A stretch of 64,000 nt of DNA from Plasticicumulans lactativorans (GCF_004341245.1 NZ_SLWY01000011.1:1-64000), one strand, 5' to 3'. Counted from the stretch's first letter, positions 42,679-54,286 are shown. Notes: generated from the sequence alone by a model not told the origin. Program-made: numbers and translations.

Positions 42679-43671
42679 TCAGGCGCCGATGCGCACCAGC
42701 TTGCGGCCGGTGACGCCGGCGCTGAGGTAGGCGGCGAACGCATCGGGCAGCTCGGCGAGCGCGACCTCGCCGCTGACGATGCGATCGAGATGCCGGGGCG
42801 CGAGGTCCGCGCCCAGCCGCTGCCACACGCGCGCACGGATCGGCGCCGGGCAGTAGGTGGAATTGATGCCGAGCAGGTTCACCCCGCGCAGGATGAACGG
42901 CATCACCGTGGTGACGAGCGCAGGCCCCGCGGCAAGCCCGATCGAGGCGATGCTGCCGAAGGGCTGCACGGTGCGCGTCATGTACGTCAGCACCTCGCCG
43001 CCGAGGTTGTCGACGCAGGCGGCCCAGCGCGCCGTCTCCAGCGGCCGGCTGCCGAGGTCGAGCTCGTCGCGCCACAGCACCCGCGCGGCCCCGAGCGCGG
43101 CGAGGTAGTCGGCCTCGGCGCGCTTGCCGGAGAGCGCGACGACCTCGTAGCCGCGCCCGGCGAGCATGTCGATGGCGAGGCTGCCGACGCCGCCGGTGGC
43201 GCCGCTCACCAGCACCGGCCCCTGGCCGGGGGCGAGCCCCAGGTGCTCCAGCTGGTGGATGCCGAGTGCGGCGGTGAAGCCCGCGGTGCCGATCGCCATC
43301 GCCTCGCGCAGGCCGAGGCCCGCCGGCAGCGGCACGACCCAGTCGCCCGGCACGCGCACGTACTCGGCGTAGCCGCCGTCGTGCACCTCGCCGAGCCCGC
43401 AGCCGACCACCAGCACGGCGTCGCCGTCGCGAAAGCGCGGGTCGGTCGACTGCGCGACGTGGCCGGCGACGTCGATGCCGCCGACCAGCGGGAAGCGCTT
43501 CTGGATCCTGCCGGCGCCGGTCGCCGCGAGGGCGTCCTTGAAGTTGATGTCGGACCAGGCGGCGCGGATGACGACGTCGCCGGGGCCGAGCTCGTCGAGC
43601 GTCAGCGTGTCGAGACGCGACACGACCCTGCCGTCGATCTGGTGCGCGCGATAGGCGCTGAATGCGGCCAT
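42679..43671 (-). CDS. AcuI/YhdH-type acryloyl-CoA reductase-like protein
   Basis: A 330-residue zinc-independent medium-chain reductase. The nucleotide-binding region is GPVLVSGATGGVGSLAIDMLAGRGYEVVALSGK. AAWSDINFKDALAATGAGRI and the FPLVGGIDVAGHV start are typical of YhdH/AcuI proteins, which reduce acryloyl-CoA to propionyl-CoA with NADPH. The zinc-ligand cysteines of alcohol dehydrogenases are absent. GGAGGGG precedes ATG 43671. Between the hydratase and livG, it may remove acryloyl-CoA or a related enoyl-CoA formed in the pathway. Confidence 0.85.
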   Translation of the reverse strand: MAAFSAYRAHQIDGRVVSRLDTLTLDELGPGDVVIRAAWSDINFKDALAATGAGRIQKRFPLVGGIDVAGHVAQSTDPRFRDGDAVLVVGCGLGEVHDGGYAEYVRVPGDWVVPLPAGLGLREAMAIGTAGFTAALGIHQLEHLGLAPGQGPVLVSGATGGVGSLAIDMLAGRGYEVVALSGKRAEADYLAALGAARVLWRDELDLGSRPLETARWAACVDNLGGEVLTYMTRTVQPFGSIASIGLAAGPALVTTVMPFILRGVNLLGINSTYCPAPIRARVWQRLGADLAPRHLDRIVSGEVALAELPDAFAAYLSAGVTGRKLVRIGA

Positions 43672-43743
43672 GGTTCCCCTCCTCCGCTGCGGTACGGGCC
43701 GCGGTCGGGGCGAGGCCCCGCCGCCACTCTCGTCGTGTCGTTC

Positions 43744-43770
43744 GGCCCGGCGCCGCCGCCGGCGCGGGCC
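43744..43770 (-). terminator. Hairpin after the enoyl-CoA hydratase gene
   Basis: GGCCCG plus CGCC (43744-43754, one bulged base) pairs with GGCG plus CGGGCC (43761-43770) around a six-base loop, five nt past the hydratase stop. A second short hairpin, CGGGGC-GAG-GCCCCG (43706-43720), follows in the same 104-nt gap. Neither has a T-tract. Confidence 0.4.
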
Positions 43771-43775
43771 GGCGT

Positions 43776-44561
43776 TCAGCGCCCGCGGAAGACCGGCGGG
43801 CGCTTCTCGATGAAGGCGTGCATGCCCTCCTTCTGGTCTTCGGTCGACCATGCCAGGCCGAAGATCTGGGCCTCGAAGCGGCAGCCGCTGTCGAGGTCGA
43901 GCTCACCGCCGCTGCGCACCGCCTCCTTGGACAGGCGCACCGCGAGCGGCGCCTTGCCGGCGATCGTGCGCGCCAGCGCCAGCGCCTCCTCGGCGAGGCG
44001 CTCGGGCGCGTACACGTGATTGGCGAGCCCGATCGCCGCCGCCTCGGCGGCGCGCACCTGGCGCCCGGTGCACACCAGTTCGAGCGCGCGCGCGCGGCCG
44101 ATGCGCCGCGGCAGGCGCTGCGTACCGCCGAACCCCGGAGTGGCGCCGATCGACACCTCGGGCAGCCCGAACACCGCCCGCTCCGAGGCGATGATCCAGT
44201 CGCAGGCGAGCGCGAGTTCGAGCCCGCCGCCGAGCGCGTAGCCGTTGACGACCGCGATCACCGGCACCGGCAGGTCGGCGATCGCCGCGAACGCCGCGTG
44301 CGCGCGGCTGCCGAACGCGCGGATGCCGAGCGGCGTCAGGTCGACGATCTCCTTGATGTCGGCGCCGGCGACGAAGGCCTTGTCGCCGGCGCCGGTCACC
44401 AGCAGCACGCGCGCGCCGGGCGCCGCGCCCACCGCCAGCACCGCGGCATGCAGTTCGGCGACCGTGGCGGCGTTGAGCGCGTTGAGCGCGTGCGGACGGT
44501 TCAGCGTCAGCCGCCAGATGCCGGCCTCGGGCTCTTCGAGCAGCAGGTTGTCGTAGCTCAT
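43776..44561 (-). CDS. Enoyl-CoA hydratase
   Basis: A 261-residue crotonase. LNRPHALNALNAATVAEL, the oxyanion-hole segment DKAFVAGADIKEI, NGYALGGGLELALACDWIIAS and the catalytic glutamates in GLPEVSIGATPGFGGTQRL (both Glu positions of hydratases present) identify it. It hydrates a short enoyl-CoA such as crotonyl-CoA to the (S)-3-hydroxyacyl-CoA. It starts ten nt after the 3-hydroxyacyl-CoA dehydrogenase gene, and the two catalyse consecutive steps. Confidence 0.92.
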   Translation of the reverse strand: MSYDNLLLEEPEAGIWRLTLNRPHALNALNAATVAELHAAVLAVGAAPGARVLLVTGAGDKAFVAGADIKEIVDLTPLGIRAFGSRAHAAFAAIADLPVPVIAVVNGYALGGGLELALACDWIIASERAVFGLPEVSIGATPGFGGTQRLPRRIGRARALELVCTGRQVRAAEAAAIGLANHVYAPERLAEEALALARTIAGKAPLAVRLSKEAVRSGGELDLDSGCRFEAQIFGLAWSTEDQKEGMHAFIEKRPPVFRGR

Positions 44562-44571
44562 GCGCCGCCGC

Positions 44572-45426
44572 TCAGCTGCCGTAGACGTAGAAGCCGCGGC
44601 CGCTCTTGCGCCCCAGCCAGCCGGCGTCGACCATCTGCCTGAGCAGCGGGCAGGGGCGGTACTTGGAGTCGGCGAAGCCCGTGTGCAGCACCTCCATGAT
44701 CGACAGGCAGGTGTCGAGCCCGATCAGGTCGGCGAGCGCGAGCGGCCCCATCGGGTGGTTCATGCCGAGCTTCATCACCGTGTCGATGGCCTCGGGCGTG
44801 CCCACGCCTTCGTAGAGGCAGAACACCGCCTCGTTGATCATCGGCATCAGCACGCGGTTGGAGACGAAGCCGAAAGCATCGCGCACCTCGACCGGGGTCT
44901 TGCCGAGCGCGCGCGCCAGCGCCTCGGTCGCCGCGTACACGGCATCGGCGGTCTGCAGCGCGCGGATGATCTCCACCAGCTGCATCACCGGCACCGGGTT
45001 CATGAAGTGCATGCCGATGACGTGGTCGGCGCGCCCGGTGGCGCCGGCGATGCGGGTGATCGAGATCGACGAGGTGTTGCTCGCGAGGATCGCGCCGGGC
45101 TTCGCGACGGCGTCGAGCTCGCGGAAGATCGCGAGCTTCAGCGCCTCGTTCTCGGTCGCCGCCTCGATGATCACGTCGCAGTCGGCGAGCGCCGCGAGCG
45201 CGGTGCTCGTTTCGATGCGCGCGCGCGCGGCGGCCTGCTCCTCGTGGCTCAGCCGGCCCTTCGCCGCGAGCCGCGCGAGGCTCTGCTCGATCGTCGCGAG
45301 ACCGCGCGCCAGCGCGGCCTCGGCGACGTCGCGCATCACCACGGCGTAGCCCGCCATCGCGCACACCTGCGCGATGCCGTTACCCATCTGCCCGGCGCCG
45401 ACGACGCCGATCCTGCTGATCTGCAT
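44572..45426 (-). CDS. 3-hydroxybutyryl-CoA dehydrogenase
   Basis: A 284-residue NAD-dependent L-3-hydroxyacyl-CoA dehydrogenase of the short monofunctional type. The NAD motif is [22 protein letters not shown]. Catalytic residues are His in [17 protein letters not shown] and Glu in the same block, and [16 protein letters not shown] and [16 protein letters not shown] follow. ATG 45426 has GGGAG seven bases upstream. With the hydratase it converts crotonyl-CoA to acetoacetyl-CoA. The 126-nt gap to icmF is rich in CGCG repeats and holds no gene. Confidence 0.93.
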   Translation of the reverse strand: MQISRIGVVGAGQMGNGIAQVCAMAGYAVVMRDVAEAALARGLATIEQSLARLAAKGRLSHEEQAAARARIETSTALAALADCDVIIEAATENEALKLAIFRELDAVAKPGAILASNTSSISITRIAGATGRADHVIGMHFMNPVPVMQLVEIIRALQTADAVYAATEALARALGKTPVEVRDAFGFVSNRVLMPMINEAVFCLYEGVGTPEAIDTVMKLGMNHPMGPLALADLIGLDTCLSIMEVLHTGFADSKYRPCPLLRQMVDAGWLGRKSGRGFYVYGS

Positions 45427-45552
45427 GGTGTTCTCCCGATGTTGCCGGCGGCGCCGCGCGCCTGCCGCGGGCCCGGCGTGCGACCGCACCCGCGCCGCGC
45501 GCCGCAGCACCCGGCGCGCTCAAGCGTAGGCGAAGCCGCGCGCCGCGCGTCC

Positions 45553-48500
45553 TCACATGTTGCGCCGGTACTTGCCGCCGACGTCGAACAGCGCCTCGGT
45601 GATCTGGCCGAGCGAGCAGTAGCGCACCGCCTCCACCAGCACCGCGAAGATGTTGCGGTTGTCGATCGCCGCCTGCTTCAGGCGCCCGATCAGCGCCTCG
45701 GCCTCGCCGCGGTGGCGCAGCTGGAAGTCGCGCAGGCGCGTGAGCTGCGACTGCTTCTCCTCGTCGGTCGAGCGCGCCAGCTCGATGATGACGTTCTCGG
45801 CATCGCCCCTGGGGTTGCGGAAGGTGTTGACGCCGATGATCGGCAGCGAGCCGTCGTGCTTCATGGTCTCGTAGAGCAGCGACTCCTCCTGGATCTTGCC
45901 GCGCTGGTAGCCGGTCTCCATCGCCCCGAGCACGCCGCCGCGCTCGGCGATGCGCTCGAACTCCTTGAGCACGGCCTCCTCCACCAGGTCGGTCAGCTCG
46001 TCGATGATGAAGCTGCCCTGGTTGGGGTTCTCGTTCTTCGCCAGCCCCCACTCGCGGTTGATGATCATCTGGATCGCCATCGCCCGGCGCACCGATTCCT
46101 CGGTCGGCGTGGTCACCGCCTCGTCGTAGGCGTTGGTGTGCAGCGAGTTGCAGTTGTCGTAGATCGCGATCAGCGCCTGCAGCGTGGTGCGGATGTCGTT
46201 GAACGCCATCTCCTGCGCGTGCAGCGAACGCCCCGAGGTCTGCACGTGGTACTTGAGCTTCTGGCTGCGCTCGTTGGCGCCGTACTTGAAGCGCATCGCC
46301 GTGGCCCAGATGCGCCGCGCGACGCGGCCGAGCACCGTGTACTCGGGGTCCATGCCGTTCGAGAAGAAGAAGCTCAGGTTCGGCGCGAAGTCGTCGATGT
46401 GCATGCCGCGCGCGAGGTAGGTCTCGACGTAGGTGAAACCGTTGGCGAGCGTGAAGGCGAGCTGGCTGATCGGGTTCGCGCCGGCCTCGGCGATGTGGTA
46501 GCCGCTGATGCTGACCGAGTAGAAATTGCGCACCCGGTTCTGGACGAAGTACTCCTGGATGTCCGCCATCATCTTCAGCGCGAACTCGGTCGAGAAGATG
46601 CAGGTGTTCTGGCCCTGGTCCTCCTTGAGGATGTCGGCCTGCACGGTGCCGCGGACGTTCTCGAGCACCCAGGGGCGGATCTTGGCGATCTCGTCGTCGG
46701 TCGGGTCACGGCCGTTGTCGCGGGCGAACTTGTCGATCTGCTGGTCGATCGCGGTGTTCAGGAACATCGCCAGGATGGTCGGCGCCGGGCCGTTGATGGT
46801 CATGCTGACGCTGGTGCTCGGCGAGCACAGGTCGAAGCCCGAGTACAGCACCTTCATGTCGTCGAGCGTGGCGATCGACACGCCCGAGTTGCCGACCTTG
46901 CCGTAGATGTCCGGACGCTCGTCGGGGTCGCAGCCGTACAGCGTCACCGAATCGAAGGCGGTCGACAGGCGCGTCGCCGGCTGCCCCTTCGACAGGTAGT
47001 GGAAGCGTTTGTTGGTGCGGAAGGCGTCGCCCTCGCCCGCGAACATGCGGGTCGGGTCCTCGCCCTCGCGCTTGAAGGCGAACACCCCGGCGGTGTACGG
47101 GAAGCTGCCGGGCAGGTTCTCCTTCAGCAGGAAGGTGAGCAGCTCGCCGTGGTCGGTGAAGCGCGGCAGCGCCACCTTGGGGATGCGGGTGCCCGACAGC
47201 GACTTGGTGGTCAGCGCGTAGCGGATCTCCTTGTCGCGGATCTTCACCACGTACTCGTCGCCCGAGTAGCTCTCGACCACCGCCGGCCACTGGTCGACCA
47301 GCTTGCGCGCGCGCGGATCGATGCGCTCCTCGACCTTCGCCAGCAGCGCCGCGAGCGTCGCGGTGTCGCCGCCCTCCTTCGCCACCAGCGCCTGCACCGC
47401 CTGCAGCTGCTGGCGGCTGCGCACCAGCGCCGCCTGCTCGCGGATCGCCTTGTGGTAGCCGCGCACGGCATCGGCGATCTCGGCGAGGTAGCGGTTGCGC
47501 GCCGCCGGCACGATCACCGTCCTGCCGGTCGAGGCGTGCGTCGCCACCGGCGCGAGCGCGCTCGTGCCGACCTTGAGCCCCTTCACCTGCAGCAGGCCGA
47601 GCAGGTTGTGGTACAGCGCGCTCACGCCGTCGTCGTTGAAGCGCGAGGCGATGGTGCCGAACACCGGCATCTCGTCGACCGGCGTGGTGAAGGCCTCGCG
47701 GTTGCGCTGCATCTGCTTGCGCACGTCGCGCAGCGCGTCCTCGCCGCCCTTGCGGTCGAACTTGTTGATCGCCACCACGTCGGCGAAGTCGAGCATGTCG
47801 ATCTTCTCCAGCTGGCTCGCGGCGCCGAATTCGGGCGTCATCACGTACAGCGAGACGTCGCTGAAGGGCACGATGCCGGCCCCGCCCTGGCCGATGCCGG
47901 GGGTTTCGATCACCACCAGGTCGAAGCCCGCGACCTTGCACGCGGCGATCACGTCGCCGAGGTTCTCGGGCACCTCGGCGCCGCCGGCGCGGGTCGACAG
48001 CGAGCGCACGTAGAGGTGCGGGTGGTCGACCGCGTTCATGCGGATGCGGTCGCCGAGCAGCGCACCGCCGCTCTTCCGCCGCGACGGGTCGGCGGCGATG
48101 ATCGCGATCTTCAGCCGGTCGCTCTGGTCGAGCCGGAAGCGCCGGATCAACTCGTCGGTGAGCGAGGACTTGCCGGCACCGCCGGTGCCGGTGATGCCGA
48201 GCACCGGCACCGTGCGCGTGCCGGCCTCGGCGACGATGGCCTCGCGCAGCGCCGGGTCGAGGCCGCCGCTCTCGAGCGCGGTGACCAGCCGCGCGAGGTC
48301 GCGGTGGCTGCCGGCGCGCAGGCCGTCGAGGGTCTTCGGCGCGTGCGCCGCGAGGTCCTCGTCGCAGGTCTCGACCATCCAGCGGATCATCCCGGCCAGC
48401 CCCATCGTCTGGCCGTCCTCCGGCGAGAAGATGCGGGTGACGCCGTACGCGTGCAACTCCTTGATCTCGGAGGGCACGATCACCCCGCCGCCGCCGCCGA

Positions 48501-48819
48501 ACACGCGGATGTTCTCGCCGCCGCGGCTCTTCAGCAGGTCGATCATGTACTTGAAGTACTCGACGTGGCCGCCCTGGTAGGAGCTGACGGCGATGCCCTG
48601 CACGTCCTCGGCGAGCGCCGCGGTGACGACCTCGTCCACCGAGCGGTTGTGGCCCAGGTGGATCACCTCGGCGCCCTGCGACTGCAGGATGCGCCGCATG
48701 ATGTTGATCGAGGCGTCATGGCCGTCGAACAGGCTCGCCGCGGTGACGAAGCGGACCTTGTTGTGCGGCTTGTAGGCGTTCTTCGCCGGCGCCTTGGCCG
48801 GTTGCGCGACTGCGGACAT
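45553..48819 (-). CDS. icmF: Fused B12-dependent isobutyryl-CoA mutase
   Basis: A 1088-residue fusion. The order is a B12-binding domain ([23 protein letters not shown], lower-ligand His about residue 34), a MeaB-like GTPase chaperone ([12 protein letters not shown] at about 208-219, INKFDRKGG) and the mutase barrel. IcmF interconverts isobutyryl- and butyryl-CoA; some members take pivalyl-/isovaleryl-CoA. In the active site, TRMFAGEG has Phe593 where methylmalonyl-CoA mutase has Tyr, and KEDQGQN has Gln737 where the latter has Arg. This Phe/Gln pair marks isobutyryl-type mutases. ATG 48819 fits the family length; upstream in-frame starts (48837, 48948) lack a good ribosome binding site. Confidence 0.93.
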   Translation of the reverse strand: MSAVAQPAKAPAKNAYKPHNKVRFVTAASLFDGHDASINIMRRILQSQGAEVIHLGHNRSVDEVVTAALAEDVQGIAVSSYQGGHVEYFKYMIDLLKSRGGENIRVFGGGGGVIVPSEIKELHAYGVTRIFSPEDGQTMGLAGMIRWMVETCDEDLAAHAPKTLDGLRAGSHRDLARLVTALESGGLDPALREAIVAEAGTRTVPVLGITGTGGAGKSSLTDELIRRFRLDQSDRLKIAIIAADPSRRKSGGALLGDRIRMNAVDHPHLYVRSLSTRAGGAEVPENLGDVIAACKVAGFDLVVIETPGIGQGGAGIVPFSDVSLYVMTPEFGAASQLEKIDMLDFADVVAINKFDRKGGEDALRDVRKQMQRNREAFTTPVDEMPVFGTIASRFNDDGVSALYHNLLGLLQVKGLKVGTSALAPVATHASTGRTVIVPAARNRYLAEIADAVRGYHKAIREQAALVRSRQQLQAVQALVAKEGGDTATLAALLAKVEERIDPRARKLVDQWPAVVESYSGDEYVVKIRDKEIRYALTTKSLSGTRIPKVALPRFTDHGELLTFLLKENLPGSFPYTAGVFAFKREGEDPTRMFAGEGDAFRTNKRFHYLSKGQPATRLSTAFDSVTLYGCDPDERPDIYGKVGNSGVSIATLDDMKVLYSGFDLCSPSTSVSMTINGPAPTILAMFLNTAIDQQIDKFARDNGRDPTDDEIAKIRPWVLENVRGTVQADILKEDQGQNTCIFSTEFALKMMADIQEYFVQNRVRNFYSVSISGYHIAEAGANPISQLAFTLANGFTYVETYLARGMHIDDFAPNLSFFFSNGMDPEYTVLGRVARRIWATAMRFKYGANERSQKLKYHVQTSGRSLHAQEMAFNDIRTTLQALIAIYDNCNSLHTNAYDEAVTTPTEESVRRAMAIQMIINREWGLAKNENPNQGSFIIDELTDLVEEAVLKEFERIAERGGVLGAMETGYQRGKIQEESLLYETMKHDGSLPIIGVNTFRNPRGDAENVIIELARSTDEEKQSQLTRLRDFQLRHRGEAEALIGRLKQAAIDNRNIFAVLVEAVRYCSLGQITEALFDVGGKYRRNM

Positions 48820-48910
48820 CGGGATGTGCGCTCCCATGGTGGTCTTGATGGATCGCGACGGACCACCCGGTGGGGTGCGGGCGCCGCGTTTCGGTATGGC
48901 ACGTGCACCC

Positions 48911-48935
48911 CGGGGCCGCCTTTTGGCGCGCCCCG
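48911..48935 (-). terminator. Hairpin between the acyl-CoA ligase and icmF
   Basis: CGGGGC plus CGCC pairs with GGCG plus GCCCCG (one bulged base) around a TTTT loop, nine nt past the ligase stop. No T-tract on the coding side. It belongs to the same class as the hairpins after livK and the AcuI-like gene. Confidence 0.45.
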
Positions 48936-48944
48936 CGGCACGGC

Positions 48945-50633
<1,689 letters not shown>

Positions 50634-50676
50634 CGGCCCCTCCTCATCTTGGTTTCGCAATGGCGCCGGACGATAT

Positions 50677-50698
50677 ATTACGTTTACGTCAACGTCAA
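50677..50698 (-). promoter_or_regulatory. LiuR-type operator A upstream of the ligase-icmF run
   Basis: Two overlapping 16-bp sites share one DNA face register: 50677-50692 matches TTGACGTTTACGTCAA at 14 positions, and 50683-50698 reads TTTACGTCAACGTCAA. The ACGT core occurs three times at six-bp steps (50680, 50686, 50692). On the minus strand TTGACG and TATATC flank a 15-bp spacer inside the site, so a MerR-type protein would sit on the promoter. The ligase ATG is about 45 nt downstream. Confidence 0.75.
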
Positions 50699-50731
50699 TT
50701 TACCTGCGACATCTCCCCTACGCCTTCGTCG

Positions 50732-51562
50732 CTAAACGAAGCGGGCGCACCCCATCAGGCAAGCGGCGCGCCGTTCGACCAGGCTCGCCTGCGCATTGGC
50801 GAGCGCGAGCAATGACTCCGGTCCCGGCAGCACCGGGTTGTCGGCGACGGGTTGCGCGCGCAGCGCGGCGAGCTGCCGCGCATAGGCGGCGGCCATCGCG
50901 GCGGAGACGTCGACGATGGCGAGCTGCGTGAAGCCGGCGACCTGCAGCGCGTGCTCCAGCGCGTCGCGGGTGTCGAGGTAACTCAGGCTGCCGTCGGCCG
51001 GTGCCCATGGCGCCGGGTAGTACGGTGCACCGGCCGGCCCGAGCACCCACTCGTGGAAGCCGAGCCAGCCGCCGGGCTTCAGCACCCGCGCCGCTTCCCG
51101 CCACAGTTGCCCGGCCGCGGGGATGTGCTGGGCGAGGTGCTGTACCCAGACGCCGTCGACGCTGGCCGCCGGCAGCGGCGTTGCCGTCGCGTCGCCGACG
51201 AGGTGCCGGATACGCGCCTGCAGCCCCACGCGCGCGGTGAGTGCCGCGCCGGCGACGACCAACTGCGGGGTGAGGTCCAGGCACAGCACCTCGCAGCCGA
51301 GTTCGCCGGCCAGCCAGCGCGCCGCGCCGCCGAGCCCGCCGCCGAGATCGAGCACGCGCTCGCCGGTGTGTACGCCGACGAGCGCAGCGAGTTCGCGCAC
51401 CGCGGCGAGTCCGCCGGCATGGATCTGGTCGTAGCGCGCCACGTCGCGGTAGTCGGGGTGCGCGATGCCGGCGGCCGCGAGGCGGGCCTCGATCCAGCCC
51501 AGCGGATCGCCCCGGCTCCAGTGGCGCGCGATGGCGGCGTTCAGGTCGGTGGTGTCGGACAT
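50732..51562 (-). CDS. SAM-dependent methyltransferase
   Basis: A 276-residue class I methyltransferase. SAM motif I is RVLDLGGGLGGAARWLAGELG, the acidic residue after beta-2 lies in VLCLDLTPQLV, and motif IV is VDGVWVQHLAQHIP, followed by VLKPGGWLGFHEW. This resembles the UbiE/sterol/sarcosine-type group, with no recognisable substrate motif. It diverges from the BtuF-like gene, and the 74-nt gap contains operator B, so both genes are probably controlled by the MerR protein. It ends just before operator A, so it is enclosed by two sites. Confidence 0.85.
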   Translation of the reverse strand: MSDTTDLNAAIARHWSRGDPLGWIEARLAAAGIAHPDYRDVARYDQIHAGGLAAVRELAALVGVHTGERVLDLGGGLGGAARWLAGELGCEVLCLDLTPQLVVAGAALTARVGLQARIRHLVGDATATPLPAASVDGVWVQHLAQHIPAAGQLWREAARVLKPGGWLGFHEWVLGPAGAPYYPAPWAPADGSLSYLDTRDALEHALQVAGFTQLAIVDVSAAMAAAYARQLAALRAQPVADNPVLPGPESLLALANAQASLVERRAACLMGCARFV

Positions 51563-51605
51563 GGCGGTGCTCGCAGCGGAAAGCTGCGCGCAGGGGTATG
51601 CTCGA

Positions 51606-51621
51606 TTGACGTAAACGTCAA
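51606..51621. promoter_or_regulatory. LiuR-type operator B between methyltransferase and BtuF-like gene
   Basis: TTGACGTAAACGTCAA, a palindrome apart from the two central bases, in the 74-nt divergent region. It is 44 bp from the methyltransferase ATG and 15 bp from the BtuF-like ATG, so binding could affect both. Confidence 0.75.
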
Positions 51622-51636
51622 CCCTCGCCGCCCGCC

Positions 51637-52494
51637 ATGCCCACGCTCCCGCCGCTCGCCCCGCACCGCCCCGTCGACGCACTCGGACGCCCGATCCCGC
51701 CGGCCGCTGCCGGCGCCCGCATCGCCTGCCTGGTGCCGAGCATCACCGAACTGCTGTTCGCGCTCGGCCTCGGTACCCAGGTGGTGGCGCGCACCCACTA
51801 CTGCGTGCACCCGGCCGAGGCGGTCGCGGCGGTACCCGCGGTGGGCGGGACGAAGAAGATCAAGCACCGGGCGCTGCGGGCGCTCGCCCCCACCCACGTC
51901 ATCGTCAACATCGACGAGAACCCGCGCGAGATGGCCGAGGCACTGGCGGAATACGTGTCGCAGGTGATCGTCACCCACCCGCTCGGTCCGCACGACAACC
52001 TCGCGCTGTATCGGCTGCTCGGCGCCGTGTTCGGGCGGCAGGACGAAGCCGAGCGGCTCTGCGGCGCGCTCACGGCCGGGTTCGGGCGCCTCGCGGCCCG
52101 CGCCTGGCCGCCGCGCCGCGTGCTGTACCTGATCTGGCGCGAGCCGTGGATGAGCGTGAGCCGCGACACCTACATCGCGCGCACGCTCGCGCTGGTGAAC
52201 TGGCAGACCTGGGTCGCGCCGACGAACATGCGCTACCCGAGTCTGGACCTCAGCGCGGAGGTGCTGGCCGCGGTCGACACGGTGCTGCTGAGCTCCGAGC
52301 CCTACCGCTTCACCGCGGCCGACACCGCGAGCCTCGCCGCCGAGCATGCCCTCGACCCCGCGCGGGTGCGGTTGATCGACGCCGAAATGGTGTCGTGGTA
52401 CGGCAGCCGGGCGATCGCGGGACTCGATTATCTGGAGGCGTTCGCCGCGGCCGGCCGAACGCCCGCGCGCGGTCGCCTCAGTCGCCTCACGTGA
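51637..52494 (+). CDS. BtuF-like helical-backbone binding protein without signal peptide
   Basis: A 285-residue protein of the cobalamin/siderophore-binding protein family (TroA-like helical-backbone receptors). ARIACLVPSITELLFALGLGTQVVARTHYCVHP and PAVGGTKKIKHRALRALAPTHVIVN are the BtuF pattern. The starting segment MPTLPPLAPHRPVDALG is not a signal peptide and contains no lipobox, so it appears cytoplasmic. No BtuC or BtuD genes are adjacent. Controlled with the B12-dependent icmF by the same type of operator, it could bind or hold a corrinoid in the cytoplasm. That role is inference. It overlaps the convergent phaC by eight bases. Confidence 0.8.
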   Translation: MPTLPPLAPHRPVDALGRPIPPAAAGARIACLVPSITELLFALGLGTQVVARTHYCVHPAEAVAAVPAVGGTKKIKHRALRALAPTHVIVNIDENPREMAEALAEYVSQVIVTHPLGPHDNLALYRLLGAVFGRQDEAERLCGALTAGFGRLAARAWPPRRVLYLIWREPWMSVSRDTYIARTLALVNWQTWVAPTNMRYPSLDLSAEVLAAVDTVLLSSEPYRFTAADTASLAAEHALDPARVRLIDAEMVSWYGSRAIAGLDYLEAFAAAGRTPARGRLSRLT

Positions 52495-54286
52495 TGCGCC
52501 GCTTGACGTAACTGCCGGGGGCATCCTCGAGCGCCGGCAGCGCGCCGTCGCCGGGCTCGCGCGCCGGCACGCGCTCGGCGTCGTGCGCCTCGACCCACTG
52601 GCTCCAGTCGTCCCACCACGACCCCGGCGTCTGCACGGCGTCGGCGAGCCAGGCACCGCTGTCGGCGGGCAGCACCGGATTGGTCCAGTAGCCGTACTTG
52701 CGCGCCACCGGCGGGTTGATCACCCCGGCGATGTGCCCGGAGCCGCCGAGCACGAACTTGACCGGCCCGCCGAACAGCGGTGCGCCCAGGTAGGTCGACT
52801 TCCACGGCGCGATGTGATCCTCGATCGTCGACAGGAAGTACACCGGGACGGTGACCCGGCCGAGATCGATCGGACGACCGGCGATGTTCAGCCCCCCGGG
52901 CTCGCGCAGCAGGTTCTTCTGGTACATGTTGCGCAGGTAGAAGCTGTGCATCTTCGCCGGCATGCGCGTGGAGTCGCTGTTCCAGTACAGCAGGTCGAAC
53001 GGGAACGGGTCCTTGCCCAGCAGGTAATTGTTGACCGCGAACGACCAGATCAGGTCATTCGCCCGCAGCATGTTGAAGGTCGTCGCCATCTCGGCGCCAT
53101 CGAGGTAGCCGGCGCGTTCCATGCGCTTCTCGATCGACGACAACTGCACGTCGTCGAGGAACACCTCGAGCTCGCCGGGTTCGCTGAAGTCGATCATCGT
53201 CGTGAAGAAGGTCGCCGAGGCGATGCGCTCGTCGCCGGCCGCGCCCAGCCAGCCGAGCGTCGCCGCCAGCAGCGTGCCGCCCAGGCAGTAGCCGACGGCG
53301 TTGACGCGACGCTCGCCGGTGGCGAGCTCGATCGCGTCGAGCGCGGCGAGCGTGCCCTCGGCGAGGTAGTCGTCGAAGCCGCGCTGCGCGTACTCCGCCG
53401 ACGGATTCACCCAGGAGATCACGAACACCGTGTGGCCCTGCTGCACCGCCCAGCGGATGAAGGAATTCCGCTCGCGCAGGTCGAGGATGTAGAACTTGTT
53501 GATCCACGGCGGCACGATCAAGAGCGGCCGCCGCCACGCGGTCTTGCCGTGCGGCGCGTACTGGATCAGCTGCATCATCGCGTTCTGGAACACGACCTTG
53601 CCAGGGGTCACGGCGACGTTGACGCCGAGTTCGAACGCATCGGGGTCGGTCATGCGGATCGCCAGACGCCCCCCGCCGCCGCGCTCCAGATCCACCAGCA
53701 GGTTGCGCAGTCCCTTCAGCAGGCTCTCGCCACCGGTGCGGTAGATCTCGCGCAGGGCCTCGGGGTTGGTCAGCGCGAAGTTGGTCGGCGCCAGCGCGTC
53801 GATGAACTGCCGCGTGTAGAACTCCACCTTGCGCGCCGTGCGCTCGTCGAGGCCATCGACGCCGGCGACCGTCTGCTGCAGCCAGCGCGCACCGAGCAGG
53901 TAGGACTGCTTGATGAAGTCGAACAGCACGTGCTCGTTCCAGGCCTCGTCCTTGAAGCGCCGGTCGCCCTGGCTGGGCGCGATCACCGGCACCGAGCGCA
54001 GCCCCAGCGCGCCGGTACAGGTGCTGGTCCACAGCTCCAGGGCGTCACGCCACAGGCTCAGGTGGTTCTCGGCGAGGCGGAACGGGTCGAGCATCAGCTT
54101 GCCCGACATCTCCAGGAACGCCTGGCCGATGCCGAGCTCGTCGCTGTAGGCGACCGCCTGGCCGTCGAGCCGGCGCTGCAGCAGGCTGTTCATCAGGCGG
54201 TTGCTGGTATCGGTGATCTCCCGCAGCGTCTCGGCGATGACGAGCGGATCGGGAAGCGAAACCGGAGGGTTCGTTTCGGCGGACAT
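52487..54286 (-). CDS. phaC: Class I poly(3-hydroxyalkanoate) synthase
   Basis: A 599-residue polymerase that builds PHA from (R)-3-hydroxyacyl-CoA on the granule surface. The lipase-like box is VGYCLGGTLLA (nucleophile about Cys334), the catalytic Asp is in STIEDHIAPW and His in GGSGHIAGVINPP. The N-terminal PhaC domain and PPWINKFYILDL are typical of class I. ATG 54286 has GAGGG six bases upstream. No phaA, phaB or phasin gene is adjacent. It competes for acetoacetyl/hydroxybutyryl-CoA produced by the neighbouring pathway. A 235-nt gene-free region precedes it. Confidence 0.95.
   Translation of the reverse strand: MSAETNPPVSLPDPLVIAETLREITDTSNRLMNSLLQRRLDGQAVAYSDELGIGQAFLEMSGKLMLDPFRLAENHLSLWRDALELWTSTCTGALGLRSVPVIAPSQGDRRFKDEAWNEHVLFDFIKQSYLLGARWLQQTVAGVDGLDERTARKVEFYTRQFIDALAPTNFALTNPEALREIYRTGGESLLKGLRNLLVDLERGGGGRLAIRMTDPDAFELGVNVAVTPGKVVFQNAMMQLIQYAPHGKTAWRRPLLIVPPWINKFYILDLRERNSFIRWAVQQGHTVFVISWVNPSAEYAQRGFDDYLAEGTLAALDAIELATGERRVNAVGYCLGGTLLAATLGWLGAAGDERIASATFFTTMIDFSEPGELEVFLDDVQLSSIEKRMERAGYLDGAEMATTFNMLRANDLIWSFAVNNYLLGKDPFPFDLLYWNSDSTRMPAKMHSFYLRNMYQKNLLREPGGLNIAGRPIDLGRVTVPVYFLSTIEDHIAPWKSTYLGAPLFGGPVKFVLGGSGHIAGVINPPVARKYGYWTNPVLPADSGAWLADAVQTPGSWWDDWSQWVEAHDAERVPAREPGDGALPALEDAPGSYVKRRIT

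Noticed and set aside
51563-51636. Cobalamin riboswitch upstream of the BtuF-like gene
   Set aside because: The gap is only 74 nt and largely occupied by the palindromic operator, too short for a B12 riboswitch. No B12-box-like sequence was seen.
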